The notes: generated by a model not told the origin, from the letters alone. A stretch of DNA of 64,000 nt from an uncultured Collinsella sp. (GCA_900548815.1 URLR01000003.1:6357-70356); one strand, 5' to 3'; shown: positions 6,834-15,963, counted from the first letter of the stretch. Program-made: numbers and translations.

Positions 6834-8318
6834 ATGGAGAGTCGCATCGAGTCCAAGCATTACGCAGCAGTCGATATCGGTGCTTCGAGCGGTCGCGTCC
6901 TTGCTGGCTGGGTCGAGGAGGGCAAGATGTCCTACCAGGAGGTTTACCGCTTCGATAACGAGCAGAAGCGCATAGGCGATCACGACTGCTGGGACGTTGA
7001 GGCTCTGTTCGACCATGTTGTCGCAGGCCTGCGTGCCGTCAAGGATCAGACCGGACAGGCTCCGGCCACCATCGGTATTGATACCTGGGGCGTTGACTTC
7101 GTGCTGCTCGATGAGCATAACAAGATCGTCGGTGACACGGTCGCCTACCGTGATGCCCGCACTGACGGCATCTACGAAGTTGCCGACCAAATTATGGATC
7201 CGGCCGAGGTCTATGCCCGTACCGGTATTCAACGTCAGCCTTTCAATACGCTCTACCAGCTGCTCGCCCTTAAGAACGAGCATCCCGAGCAACTCGAGGC
7301 AGCCCGAACCTTCCTGATGATTCCGGATTATCTCAACTGGCGTCTGACCGGCATTAAGGCCAACGAGTACACCAACGCGAGCACCACCGGCATGCTCGAC
7401 GCCGAGAAGTGCACGTGGGACACCGAGATCCTCTCGCGCTTTGGTATTCCCCAGGGCATCTTCTTGGAGCCGACGATGCCTGGTGCCGTGCTCGGCGAGC
7501 TTACGGCCGACATCTCCGAGAAGATCGGCTATTCCGCGACTGTCGTGCTGCCCGCTACGCACGACACCGGCTCCGCCTTCCTGGCCGTTCCCGCCAAGGA
7601 TGACAACGCCGTCTATATCTCGAGCGGTACGTGGAGCCTGCTGGGCGTTGAGAACCAGCACGCCATCACCAACGAGCTCGCCCGCAAGCAGAACTTTACC
7701 AACGAGGGCGGCTACCTCAAGCGCTACCGCTTCCTCAAGAACATCATGGGCTTGTGGATGAACCAGTCCGTTCGCCGCGAGATCAACGGCGTCGACTATG
7801 TCGAGGGCAAGACCTCGCACAAGGCGCTCATGGATCACAAGGTCGGCTTTGACGAGCTCCGTGCGCTCTGTCGCGAGGCCGAGCCCTTCGAGGCCTATGT
7901 CGATGTCGATGACGATCGTTTCCTGGCTCCCGACTCCATGATCCAGGAGATTAAGCAGGCCTGCGCCGAGGGTGGCGAACCGGTTCCGCGCACCGTGGGC
8001 GAGATCATGCGCACCAACTACTGCAGCCTGTCCCGTTCGTATGCTAAGGCCATCGAGGGCCTGCGCGAGCTTTCGGGTCACGACTACACGAGCATCAACA
8101 TCGTGGGCGGCGGTTGCCAGGATTACTACCTCAACCAGATGACGGCCGACACCTGCGGGCTCCCCGTGTTCGCCGGCCCCATCGAGGGTACCTGCATCGG
8201 CAACTTTATCGTGCAGATGATCGCCGGCGGCGATTTTGCCGACCTGGCCGATGCCCGCGCCTGCGTTGCCCGCTCCTTCGATGTCAAGCGCATTGCCCCC
8301 AAGGGCGTCCAGGCCTAA
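6834..8318 (+). CDS. rhaB: Rhamnulokinase
   Basis: A 494-residue FGGY-family sugar kinase. It shows AAVDIGASSGRVLAG at the N-terminus (phosphate-binding loop), TIGIDTWGVDFVLLD (catalytic Asp region), PATHDTGSAFL and ISSGTWSLLGVE, the segments typical of RhaB and not of xylulokinase. The start at 6834 follows AGGGAG; an earlier in-frame ATG at 6807 has no ribosome site. It phosphorylates L-rhamnulose to L-rhamnulose-1-phosphate, the substrate of the aldolase encoded next. First gene of the rhamnose cluster, with a LacI-type operator upstream. Confidence 0.92.
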   Translation: MESRIESKHYAAVDIGASSGRVLAGWVEEGKMSYQEVYRFDNEQKRIGDHDCWDVEALFDHVVAGLRAVKDQTGQAPATIGIDTWGVDFVLLDEHNKIVGDTVAYRDARTDGIYEVADQIMDPAEVYARTGIQRQPFNTLYQLLALKNEHPEQLEAARTFLMIPDYLNWRLTGIKANEYTNASTTGMLDAEKCTWDTEILSRFGIPQGIFLEPTMPGAVLGELTADISEKIGYSATVVLPATHDTGSAFLAVPAKDDNAVYISSGTWSLLGVENQHAITNELARKQNFTNEGGYLKRYRFLKNIMGLWMNQSVRREINGVDYVEGKTSHKALMDHKVGFDELRALCREAEPFEAYVDVDDDRFLAPDSMIQEIKQACAEGGEPVPRTVGEIMRTNYCSLSRSYAKAIEGLRELSGHDYTSINIVGGGCQDYYLNQMTADTCGLPVFAGPIEGTCIGNFIVQMIAGGDFADLADARACVARSFDVKRIAPKGVQA

Positions 8319-8421
8319 CCGAGAGTGGGGCTTGCCCCCCCGACTCACCTTTCACCTACCCCCAGCCCCGCGTGCGGCAAGTGACTCCTGCCGGGCACGA
8401 GTGGCTCTCTCCGATGACATA

Positions 8422-8459
8422 CGGCGCGGAGGCCCTACATGACACCATGCTCCGCGCCG
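8422..8459 (+). other. Intercistronic hairpin between rhaB and rhaD
   Basis: CGGCGCGGA (8422-8430) pairs with TCCGCGCCG (8451-8459) with a 20-nt loop. There is no T-run, so it is more likely an mRNA-processing or stability element than a terminator. Confidence 0.4.
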
Positions 8460-8520
8460 CCGTCAATCGGCTTTTCACGTTTTTCAATTGGACCTGCGGG
8501 TCCCGGAGAGGAGACAGACA

Positions 8521-9351
8521 ATGGCAATGGAAGATCTGGCGTTTATCAAGGGCTTCTGCCGCTTGTGCGATGACGGCTTTAGGCAGGGCTGGCATGAGCG
8601 CAACGGCGGCAACCTTACCTACCGCATGACCGACGACGAGGTCGCCGAGGCCAAACCGTTCTTTGAGGAGCCTCGCGAGTGGGTCAAGATGGGCGTGCGT
8701 GGCGAGAATCTTGCCGGCCAGTACTTCGTGAGCACCGGCTCGGGCAAGTATATGCGTAATGTCCTGGAGGATCCGCATGCCAACATCGGCATCGTCGAGA
8801 TCAACGAGACCGGCGACGCCTTCCGCGTTGTGTGGGGTCTTGCCAACGGCGCCCGCCCGACCAGTGAGTTCGAGAGCCATTACATGAACCACTGCGTCGC
8901 CGCCGCCCGTACCGATGGCGCCGACCGTGTGATTTACCACGCTCATACCCCCGGCATCATCGAGATGTCCTTCGTGGTGCCGCTGGAGGACCGCGCTTTT
9001 ACCCGTATCCTGTGGCAGATGATGACCGAATGCGTCGTCGTTTTCCCGACCGGCGTGGGCGTTGTGCCCTGGATGGTCCCAGGTGGCCCGGCCATCGCCG
9101 AGGCAAGCTCCGAGCTCATGAAGACCTACGACACCATCGTCTGGGCGCACCACGGCCTGTTCGCCGCTGGTCCTGACTTCGACACGACCTTTGGCCTGGC
9201 GCACACCGTCGAGAAGGCCGCCGAGATTTACCTGGCCGCGCGTGCTGCCAACGGCGGTTCGGATGACTTCCTCAACAAGATTGGCGACAAGGGCCTCAAG
9301 GATACCTGCCGTGACTTTGGCATCAAGATCAACGAAGCATTTGTTGATTAG
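8521..9351 (+). CDS. rhaD: Rhamnulose-1-phosphate aldolase
   Basis: A 276-residue class II aldolase of the RhaD/AraD/FucA family. It has ERNGGNLTYR near residue 24, the metal-binding histidines of YHAHTPG and AHHGLFA, and VSTGSGKYM. The ATG at 8521 follows GGAGAGGAG; ATG 8527 is an alternative. It cleaves L-rhamnulose-1-phosphate to dihydroxyacetone phosphate and L-lactaldehyde with a zinc ion. It follows rhaB with a 200-bp gap that holds a hairpin and no gene, and precedes the transporter. Confidence 0.93.
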   Translation: MAMEDLAFIKGFCRLCDDGFRQGWHERNGGNLTYRMTDDEVAEAKPFFEEPREWVKMGVRGENLAGQYFVSTGSGKYMRNVLEDPHANIGIVEINETGDAFRVVWGLANGARPTSEFESHYMNHCVAAARTDGADRVIYHAHTPGIIEMSFVVPLEDRAFTRILWQMMTECVVVFPTGVGVVPWMVPGGPAIAEASSELMKTYDTIVWAHHGLFAAGPDFDTTFGLAHTVEKAAEIYLAARAANGGSDDFLNKIGDKGLKDTCRDFGIKINEAFVD

Positions 9352-9454
9352 TAGGTAAGAAAAGCCGGCGGTTCCGGTTGCTGGGGAGCTCGTGGAAACC
9401 GCCGTCTTATCGCTGCTGTTTGGGCAGCTTGGAAACATTGTAAGGGGAAATAGA

Positions 9455-10702
9455 ATGGGAAACACTCGCAACCGCCACGTGAACCCTTGGTGGGTAGCCG
9501 TCGTCTCGGGCATGGCATCCTACATCGATTCGTGCGCGATCATCTCTTCTGGTACGGCGCTGGTCATTTACCAGCAGACCTTTGGCCTCGATAACGGTCA
9601 GTTCGGTCTGATTTCCGCGGCGCTCACCTTCTGCATCGCCATCGGTTCCATCCTGGGCGGCAGCCTGGGCGACCGCTTTGGCCGCAAGCCGGTCTTCTCG
9701 GTCACCATGGGCATGCTCATCATCGGTGCCGTCACTATGATCTTTGCTCAGACCTTCCCGCTGCTGCTGTTGGGCGAGATTCTGATGGGTCTGGGTGTCG
9801 GCGCCGACCTGCCGGTTTCACTGGCGACCATCGCCGAGGAGGCGCCCGATGACAAACGCGGCAAGATGCTGCTGTTCTCGGACATCCTGTGGGTTGTCGG
9901 TATTGTCGTTGCCCAGGGCATTGGCGCCGTTGTCGGTGACTGGGGTTACCTGGGCGGCCAGATCATGTTCACCCAGCTTGCCGTTGTCTCCATCCTGGTG
10001 CTTATCGCCCGCCAGACCATCCCGGAGTCTCCGGTTTGGATTAAGGCGCACGAGGACCGTCTGGCAGGCAAGGTGAGCGAGCAGGCCCAGGGTAAGATTT
10101 CCGACCTGTTCAAGAGCCCCTACGCCAAGCCGTTCATCGCCCTTGCCATCTTCTACATTGGTACCAACATCCCAGCCAACTCTCTCGGTCAGTTCTCCAC
10201 GTGGATCGGCGCCAACGTCGTGTCGCTGCCTATCTCCGTCGTGTCTACCATCGGCCTGATCTGCTACCCGATTCGCGCCATCCTCGACTTCGTCTTTATG
10301 AAGTTTGTCGATACCGACAAGCGTATGCCGCTGTTCTACATGGGTGCCGCACTCTACTTGCTCGGCTTCCTCATGTTCCCGCTCTTTGGTGCTTCGACGG
10401 TCACCTACGTTGCCACGCAGCTGCTCTACTGCATCGGTGCCGCCTTTGCCTTCGAGGGCATCCTGAAGGTCTGGATGCAGGAGTGCTTCCCGACGCTGCT
10501 GCGCACCACTGCTAACGGCGCCATCGTGTTCTCCTCGCGTTTCCTGTGCGCCGTCGCCGGCTCCTTCACTGCCACGTTCATCGCCGTGGCCGGCTACAAG
10601 GCCGCCTTCCTGGTTCTGTCGCTGCTGTGCCTGATTGGCTTTGCCGCCGCTATCTGGGCCTTCCATGGCGAGCGCTACAACGCGTTCGACGACGCCGAGT
10701 AA
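9455..10702 (+). CDS. MFS sugar transporter, probable rhamnose importer
   Basis: A 415-residue, twelve-helix major facilitator protein. The loop motif GDRFGRKPVFS after helix 2 and PESPVWIKA before the central loop place it in the sugar-porter-like branch. The ATG at 9455 has AAGGGG upstream; a longer frame to 9392 lacks a ribosome site. It lies between rhamnulose aldolase and the isomerase, so L-rhamnose or a rhamnoside is the likely substrate, by context only. It acts as a proton-coupled symporter in the cytoplasmic membrane in known relatives. Confidence 0.85.
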   Translation: MGNTRNRHVNPWWVAVVSGMASYIDSCAIISSGTALVIYQQTFGLDNGQFGLISAALTFCIAIGSILGGSLGDRFGRKPVFSVTMGMLIIGAVTMIFAQTFPLLLLGEILMGLGVGADLPVSLATIAEEAPDDKRGKMLLFSDILWVVGIVVAQGIGAVVGDWGYLGGQIMFTQLAVVSILVLIARQTIPESPVWIKAHEDRLAGKVSEQAQGKISDLFKSPYAKPFIALAIFYIGTNIPANSLGQFSTWIGANVVSLPISVVSTIGLICYPIRAILDFVFMKFVDTDKRMPLFYMGAALYLLGFLMFPLFGASTVTYVATQLLYCIGAAFAFEGILKVWMQECFPTLLRTTANGAIVFSSRFLCAVAGSFTATFIAVAGYKAAFLVLSLLCLIGFAAAIWAFHGERYNAFDDAE

Positions 10703-10789
10703 TTTGCTTTATCCCGCCGCCTTGTCGCGGCAACCTCTGGGGCGAAGGCTTAGTCCCATACCCTCGCCCCACCCCCTGCGCAACTGCAG

Positions 10790-10843
10790 GCGGACGCGGT
10801 AGAAACATGTCTGTTGCGCTGATCTGATAACCGCCGCGTCCGC
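10790..10843 (+). other. Leader hairpin upstream of the isomerase gene
   Basis: GCGGACGCGG (10790-10799) pairs with CCGCGTCCGC (10834-10843). It ends about 40 bases before the isomerase start. Function unknown; an mRNA-processing element is one possibility. Confidence 0.4.
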
Positions 10844-10881
10844 TTGCTTGCAATCATCAACTTTTCTCATTGGAGGAAATC

Positions 10882-12309
10882 ATGCTCGTTAACACCAAGG
10901 CCAAGGTTGGCGTCTTTTCTATCGCCCTCGGTGCCTATCTTCCGCAGTTCCCGCAGCTCGTTCCCAACTTTGAGCAGCAGTACGAGGACTTTAAGGCCAC
11001 GCTGCCTACGACCGTCGAGCTTATCGACGGCGGTATGGTGACCACCAAGGAACAGGCTCAGGTCGCGGGCGACAAGTTCCGCGCCGAGGATGTCGACTTT
11101 GTCATCCTGCAGATGCTCACCTATGCCACGAGCTACAACGTGCTGCCGGTCGTACGCGACCTGGACGTGCCCGTCGTCGTGGTCAACGTGCAAAAGAAGG
11201 CCCAGCCCGACTACGCCAACACCGATATCCCCACGTGGCTGGGCGATCTGTACGCCTGCGGTGCTCCCGGTGAGGTCGTAGCCGACCTTAACCGTGCCGG
11301 CAAGCGTCACGCCGTGGTGACCGGTGTTGTCGAGGGCGGCGACCCGGCCGTGGCCGAGCAGCTCGAGCAGTGGTGCCGTGCCGCCCAGGTGCGCCGTCGT
11401 CTGCGTCGCACCAATATCGCCCAGATCGGCCGTCCGTATCCGGGCATGATGGACCTCTACATCGACGAGACCAACCTCTACAACCGTCTGGGTCTCTACA
11501 CCAAGCAGTTCGATTGGGAGAAGATGTGGGCTATCGCCGACAACATCGATGACCAGGCTGCCGTGGACGCTAAGGCCGCCGAGATTCTCGACACCTTCGA
11601 CGTCGAGGGCGGCGCCAAGGTCACCGACGAGCCTATCCAGGAGATGGCCAAGTACGTCGTCGCCTTTGAGCAGTGGGTTAAGGACGAGGAGATCGGTCTG
11701 GTCGCCAGCCACTACGACGGCTATGCCAAGGGCCAGGCCGGCGTGCTCGACTCCATGCTCATCCCGGCGTTCTCCATGCTCATCAAGCAGGGCACGAGCT
11801 GCGCGGTCGAGGGCGATATGAAGGTCGCCATCGCCATGAGCATCCTCAAGACCATCTCTGGCACCGGCCAGCTTTCCGAGATGTATTCCATCGACTTTCC
11901 CGAGGACATTGTCATCATCGGCCACTCCGGCTCCGGCGATGCCGACATCTCGACCGCCAAGAAGCCGACGCTCAAGGTTGTTCCCGTGTTCCACGGCAAG
12001 ACCGGTGGCGGCTACCTCACCCAGTTCTATCCCGGCCACGGCACCATCACCTTCCTTGGTATCACTCAGGACGGCGACGGCAACTTTAAGTTCGTGGTTG
12101 CCGAGGGCGAGAACGTTAACGGTCCGATCTTTACCTTCGGCGACACCAATATGCGCATGAAGTTCTTGATCGGCGCCCGCGAGTTCATGGATCGCTGGAA
12201 CGAGACCGGCCCGACTCACCACATGGCCGCCTGCCTAGGCAGCCAGACCGACACGATTCTCAAGGTCGCCAAGATCCTGAACGTGCCCGTGGACGTTGTC
12301 TGCCGCTAA
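10882..12309 (+). CDS. L-fucose/L-arabinose isomerase family protein, probable L-rhamnose isomerase
   Basis: A 475-residue protein with the fucose/arabinose isomerase fold; CAVEGDMKVAIAM matches the metal-binding glutamate segment of the family, and FHGKTGGGYLTQFYPGHG and THHMAAC supply other active-site residues. TGGAGGAA precedes the ATG at 10882. No classical RhaA is present in the cluster, and this gene sits exactly where the isomerase should be. I therefore infer that it converts L-rhamnose to L-rhamnulose, as an arabinose-isomerase-like stand-in. L-fucose or L-arabinose activity cannot be excluded. A terminator shared with the LacI gene follows. Confidence 0.75.
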   Translation: MLVNTKAKVGVFSIALGAYLPQFPQLVPNFEQQYEDFKATLPTTVELIDGGMVTTKEQAQVAGDKFRAEDVDFVILQMLTYATSYNVLPVVRDLDVPVVVVNVQKKAQPDYANTDIPTWLGDLYACGAPGEVVADLNRAGKRHAVVTGVVEGGDPAVAEQLEQWCRAAQVRRRLRRTNIAQIGRPYPGMMDLYIDETNLYNRLGLYTKQFDWEKMWAIADNIDDQAAVDAKAAEILDTFDVEGGAKVTDEPIQEMAKYVVAFEQWVKDEEIGLVASHYDGYAKGQAGVLDSMLIPAFSMLIKQGTSCAVEGDMKVAIAMSILKTISGTGQLSEMYSIDFPEDIVIIGHSGSGDADISTAKKPTLKVVPVFHGKTGGGYLTQFYPGHGTITFLGITQDGDGNFKFVVAEGENVNGPIFTFGDTNMRMKFLIGAREFMDRWNETGPTHHMAACLGSQTDTILKVAKILNVPVDVVCR

Positions 12310-12391
12310 TGGTGTTCCGTCGTCCTGACGAACGGCGGACTCGTTGAACGCTGTGCGGGTCTCGAGCGCCGTATCTTGCCGCTTAAGTCAT

Positions 12392-12418
12392 CGCTTGCGT
12401 ACATGAAGTACGCAGCGC
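12392..12418. repeat. Short hairpin in the isomerase-lacI gap
   Basis: GCGTAC-ATGAA-GTACGC (12397-12413) forms a stem that extends by a few pairs on each side. It lies in a 196-bp non-coding stretch (12310-12505) with no gene, inside a larger imperfect palindrome around CTCGAG. Function unknown. Confidence 0.4.
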
Positions 12419-12505
12419 TACGCTTTCGCGACAACCTGCGGCACTCGAGGTCCGCTCGCTTCGTTTGGACGACTCGATGATTTTCCCTGCTGAAACGATA
12501 GAGAC

Positions 12506-12544
12506 AGAAGGGCCCGACAAGCGTTTTGCTTGCCGGGCCCTTCT
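12506..12544. terminator. Bidirectional terminator between the isomerase and lacI
   Basis: AGAAGGGCCCG and CGGGCCCTTCT form the base of a 16-17 bp stem, serving the convergent isomerase (plus) and LacI-type (minus) genes. Confidence 0.75.
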
Positions 12545-12575
12545 GCTTAGCGGAGTTTGAGGTGAGCTGAAAAGG

Positions 12576-13688
12576 CTATAGATATGCACCGAGGTTGATG
12601 GCCGTGGCGTCGGTCTGGCTGCTTGCCTGGGTGCTGGCGCGTTCCAGCAGGAACGGCCGCACGAGTTCTTGGCGGTTGATGTCCTCGATGGTCGTGACCG
12701 CGGTGACGGTGCGCGCTGCAGAGCCGATGTGGACGTGCTTGGTCTTTGCCGGGGTCTTGTTCTCGATTTGCTCCATGAGCAATTGAACGCCCTTGCGGCC
12801 AATCTCGTAGCCCGGGGGCGCTACCGTAGTGAGCGGGACCGATCCGCTCCAAGCGAGTGGGTTGCCATCGCAGCCTGCTACGCGTACTTGCCCGGGGACG
12901 GCGATGCCTTTGTCGACCAGCGCCGAGATAACGCCCGAGGCCAGCACGTCGGTCAGGCCGACGACAAAATCGGGGCGTTCATCCGCGGGACGCTCGGCGA
13001 TTTGGGCACCGATGCCGTAGCCGTCGGCGGCGGTATTCCATTCGCCGGCGTCGATGACTTCGATCTTGATATCGGGGTGTAGGGCGAGCGCCTTATGAAT
13101 GCCAAGGACGCGCAGGGTGAGTTGCATAAATGCTGCTCGGCCGACGACGACAATATGGTGTGCGCCGCGGGCGATGGCAAGTTCGGCAATGATGCGACCC
13201 TGGGCCTCGTTGTCGGCCGCTACGTAGTAGCCGGGCTCGGAGCAATGGATGTCCAGATGGACGATCGGTACGGGCATCTTGGTCATGGCGGGGTGCCAGT
13301 CGGGGGATGCCATGGGCTGAACCATGACGCCGGACATCTGGGTGCCCATAAAGTAGCGCAGGTAATGGTCCTCGAGAATATCGTCGTTATCGGCGTTGGC
13401 GATGAGCAGGTCGTAGCCGTGCTTGCGGGCCTCGTTGTGGGCGCCGCTGGCGATTTGGAGTGAAAAGCCGTGGTCGAGACGGGGGAGCACCAGGCCAAAG
13501 GACTTGGTGGCGCCGCCCGCGAGCTGACGAGCGCTTTGGTTGGGCAGGTAGCCCAGTCGATTGATGGTTTCGTTAATGAGCTTGAGGGTCTCGGGACGCA
13601 ACTTTTCGGGATGGTTGAGCGCGTTGGAAACCGTGCCCAACGAAACCCCGGCTTCGCGCGCGACGTCGCTGATTTTAACCTTTGCCAT
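12576..13688 (-). CDS. LacI-family transcriptional regulator of the rhamnose cluster
   Basis: A 370-residue LacI/GalR regulator. Residues 3-50 are the HTH with hinge helix (ISDVAREAGVSLGTVSNALN, then NQSARQLAGG). The rest is a periplasmic-binding-like effector domain, with a tail of about 30 extra residues after VTTIEDI. The start is set by CAT at 13686-13688 with GGGGCC upstream; the open frame continues much further but only opposite glmS. It is convergent with the rhamnose genes. A TTGATGCGTTTCAA palindrome just upstream of its own start suggests autoregulation, and a similar site precedes rhaB. Effector inferred to be L-rhamnose or a product. Confidence 0.85.
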   Translation of the reverse strand: MAKVKISDVAREAGVSLGTVSNALNHPEKLRPETLKLINETINRLGYLPNQSARQLAGGATKSFGLVLPRLDHGFSLQIASGAHNEARKHGYDLLIANADNDDILEDHYLRYFMGTQMSGVMVQPMASPDWHPAMTKMPVPIVHLDIHCSEPGYYVAADNEAQGRIIAELAIARGAHHIVVVGRAAFMQLTLRVLGIHKALALHPDIKIEVIDAGEWNTAADGYGIGAQIAERPADERPDFVVGLTDVLASGVISALVDKGIAVPGQVRVAGCDGNPLAWSGSVPLTTVAPPGYEIGRKGVQLLMEQIENKTPAKTKHVHIGSAARTVTAVTTIEDINRQELVRPFLLERASTQASSQTDATAINLGAYL

Positions 13689-13698
13689 AGCGGCCCCT

Positions 13699-13712
13699 TT
13701 GATGCGTTTCAA
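13699..13712. promoter_or_regulatory. Probable LacI-family operator at the lacI promoter
   Basis: TTGATGCGTTTCAA, palindromic around CG, lies 11 bp upstream of the LacI-type start and shares the TTGA..CG..TCAA frame with the site before rhaB (6774). Confidence 0.55.
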
Positions 13713-13740
13713 GTACAAGCCAGATTGTAGCATCCCAAAC

Positions 13741-13787
13741 CTTCCAAAAAGGGACAGGTTTATTTTGGCAGGTTTTATCTGGGGAAA
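13741..13787. repeat. Dispersed repeat family A, copy 3 (inverted)
   Basis: Reverse complement of the copies at 4211 and 4687: AAAAAGGGACAGGTTTATTT followed by TGGCAGGTTTTATCTGGGG. Confidence 0.85.
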
Positions 13788-13803
13788 CGCCGTTGCCAGC
13801 GCG

Positions 13804-13840
13804 ACCACCACGAAGGGGACAGGCACCTTTGCGGTGGTTT
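13804..13840. repeat. Dispersed repeat family B, copy 1
   Basis: ACCACCACGAAGGGGACAGG then CACCTTTGCGGTGGTTT, an imperfect palindrome around GGGGACAGGCACC. Inverted copies are at 15919 and 46132. It sits 17 bp from a family A copy. Confidence 0.8.
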
Positions 13841-13866
13841 GGACCGGCTGGGCATGTGTGCATCGG

Positions 13867-13890
13867 GTGGTATCTAAGTTGAGATACCAC
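13867..13890. promoter_or_regulatory. Palindrome upstream of glmS
   Basis: GTGGTATCT and AGATACCAC form a 9-bp inverted repeat with a 6-nt spacer, upstream of a TACAAT box (13921-13926) that may be the glmS -10 element. It could be a regulator site or a leader hairpin. Confidence 0.45.
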
Positions 13891-14000
13891 TTCTGGTATA
13901 TCAGCTTGCGCTTGCGTGAGTACAATACTCGAACGTTATACGTCTCAGCGCCCCCTGTGCGTGGACGTCTTGCAGTCACGCGAACGAAGGGATTTATCCT

Positions 14001-15848
14001 ATGTGCGGAATTGTCGGCTACACCGGCTCTGATATTGCAAAGAACATCCTGGTCACGGGCCTCAAGCGCATGGAGTATCGCGGCTATGACTCTTCGGGCG
14101 TCGCGCTCGAGGTGGGCGAGGGCGCCGCGGCGCACCTCGACGTCATCCGCCGCGTGGGCAAGGTCGCGGGCCTGGAGAGCGAGCTTTCCAACATCGACAG
14201 CGACGCTACCTGCGGTATCGGTCACACCCGTTGGGCCACCCACGGCAAGCCCTCCGTCGTTAACGCTCACCCCCACACCAGCTGCGACGGTCGTATCGCC
14301 ATCGTCCACAACGGCATCATCGAGAACTTCGCCGAGCTGCGCGAAGAGCTGGAGGGCCGCGGCCATCACTTTAAGAGCGAGACCGATACCGAGGTCTTCG
14401 CGCATCTGATCGAAGAGGCTTATGCCGAGACGCACGACCTGATGGCCTCCGTGCGCGAGGCGTGCACCCACGTGGTCGGTGCCTATGGTCTGGCCGCCGT
14501 GTGCGCTGACGAGCCCGGCGTGATCGCCGTGGCCCGCAAGGATTCCCCGATCGTGGTCGGCGCGGGCGAGACCGGTTCCTACGTTGCCTCTGACGTGATT
14601 GCACTCATCGACGCCACCCGCGATGTCGTGGTGCTCGAGGACGGTCAGTTTGCCAAGCTCACGCCCGCAGGCGTCGAGTACACCGACGAGGCCGGCAACG
14701 TTATCGAGCCCAAGGTCACCCACATCGACTGGGACCTGGACATGGCAGAAAAGGGCGGTTATCCCGACTTTATGCTCAAGGAAATCCACGAGCAACCGCG
14801 CGTCGTGCGCGACACACTGGTCGGTCGTATGACGCCGGCCGGCGAGCTCGACATCGACGAGCTGGGCCTTTCGCTCGAGGAGCTCAACGACATCGACCGC
14901 GTCTACGTGATCGCTTGCGGCACCAGCTTTCATGCTGGCCTCATTGCCAAGAATCTCATTGAGGGCTGGGCTCGCATCCCCACCGAGGTGGAGGCGGCCA
15001 GTGAGTTCCGTTATCGCAATCCCATCATTACGCCGACGACGCTTGTCGTTGCCGTGTCCCAGTCGGGCGAGACGGCCGATACCCTTGCCGCCATTCGCGA
15101 CGCGCGCATCAAGGGTGCCAAGGTCTTCGGCATCACCAACGTGGTGGGCAGCCCCGTGGCGCGTGAGAGCGACGGCGTCATCTACACCAAGGCCAACAAG
15201 GAGATCGCGGTCGCCTCGACCAAGAGCTTCATCGGCCAGGTCGTGAGCCTCACGCTTTTGGCTCTGCTGCTGGCGCAGGTCAAGTACCGTCTGACCACCA
15301 AGCAGGCGCGCATGCTGTTCCGCGAGCTTTCCGATACGGCCGAGCAGATCCAGTGGATTTTGGATACCCAGACCGAGGCCGTTCATGAGGCCGCCCTGCT
15401 GTGCAAGGACGCGCAGTCGGCGCTGTTCGTGGGTCGCGGCATGGGTGCCGCTATTTCCTACGAGGGTGCGCTCAAGCTCAAGGAGGTCAGCTACCTGCAC
15501 GCCGAGGCCTATGCCGCTGGTGAGATGAAGCACGGCCCCATCGCCCTGATCGACCCGGGCTTCCCTGTCATCGCTGTGGCCACCAAGAGTGCCACCTACG
15601 ATAAGACCGTGTCGAACCTTATGGAGTGCAAGGCGCGCGGCGCCAAGGTCATCGTCGTTGCCACCGAGGGCGACGAGGAGATCAACAAGATTGCCGACTG
15701 CATCATTCGCGTGCCGGCCGTCCGCGACGTGTTCAGCCCCATCACGGCGAGCGTCCCGCTGCAGCTGCTCGCCCGCGAGGTCGCCATCCTGCGCGGCTGC
15801 GACGTCGACCAGCCCCGCAACCTGGCCAAGAGCGTCACCGTCGAGTAG
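14001..15848 (+). CDS. glmS: Glutamine--fructose-6-phosphate aminotransferase (isomerizing)
   Basis: A 615-residue full-length GlmS. MCGIVGYTG gives the N-terminal nucleophile Cys after Met removal; GHTRWATHGKPS and HNGIIENF complete the glutaminase domain (about 1-235). Two SIS domains follow, with ACGTSFHAGLIAK, VSQSGETADTL and the catalytic LKEVSYLHAEAYAAGEMKHG. The C-terminus LAKSVTVE is conserved. It makes glucosamine-6-phosphate for peptidoglycan. It is monocistronic with a perfect terminator. No glmS ribozyme is seen in the short leader. Confidence 0.97.
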   Translation: MCGIVGYTGSDIAKNILVTGLKRMEYRGYDSSGVALEVGEGAAAHLDVIRRVGKVAGLESELSNIDSDATCGIGHTRWATHGKPSVVNAHPHTSCDGRIAIVHNGIIENFAELREELEGRGHHFKSETDTEVFAHLIEEAYAETHDLMASVREACTHVVGAYGLAAVCADEPGVIAVARKDSPIVVGAGETGSYVASDVIALIDATRDVVVLEDGQFAKLTPAGVEYTDEAGNVIEPKVTHIDWDLDMAEKGGYPDFMLKEIHEQPRVVRDTLVGRMTPAGELDIDELGLSLEELNDIDRVYVIACGTSFHAGLIAKNLIEGWARIPTEVEAASEFRYRNPIITPTTLVVAVSQSGETADTLAAIRDARIKGAKVFGITNVVGSPVARESDGVIYTKANKEIAVASTKSFIGQVVSLTLLALLLAQVKYRLTTKQARMLFRELSDTAEQIQWILDTQTEAVHEAALLCKDAQSALFVGRGMGAAISYEGALKLKEVSYLHAEAYAAGEMKHGPIALIDPGFPVIAVATKSATYDKTVSNLMECKARGAKVIVVATEGDEEINKIADCIIRVPAVRDVFSPITASVPLQLLAREVAILRGCDVDQPRNLAKSVTVE

Positions 15849-15871
15849 TTGGTTCCGCCGTTCTAACAGCC

Positions 15872-15909
15872 AAGGCCCGGCTCCGCATTAGACGGAGCCG
15901 GGCCTTTTT
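15872..15909 (+). terminator. Intrinsic terminator of glmS
   Basis: AAGGCCCGGCTCCG pairs with CGGAGCCGGGCCTT and is followed by TTTTTG. Confidence 0.92.
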
Positions 15910-15918
15910 GTGCGGAGA

Positions 15919-15956
15919 AACCACCACAAAGGTGCCTGTCCCCTTTGTGGTGGTTT
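15919..15956. repeat. Dispersed repeat family B, copy 2
   Basis: AACCACCACAAAGGTGCCTG then TCCCCTTTGTGGTGGTTTT. It is followed directly by GGCAGG, so its end TTTTGGCAGG is the same ten bases that end family A, suggesting the two families share modules. Confidence 0.85.
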
Positions 15957-15963
15957 TGGCAGG

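Noticed and set aside
13841..14000. glmS ribozyme
   Set aside because: The leader is short and has no recognisable ribozyme core; the class is mainly known from Firmicutes.
12576..15533. A 985-residue minus-strand open frame covering the LacI gene and most of glmS
   Set aside because: Only the part below 13688 encodes LacI. The upstream extension is antisense to glmS, which has every GlmS motif; GC-rich codon bias keeps the opposite strand open.
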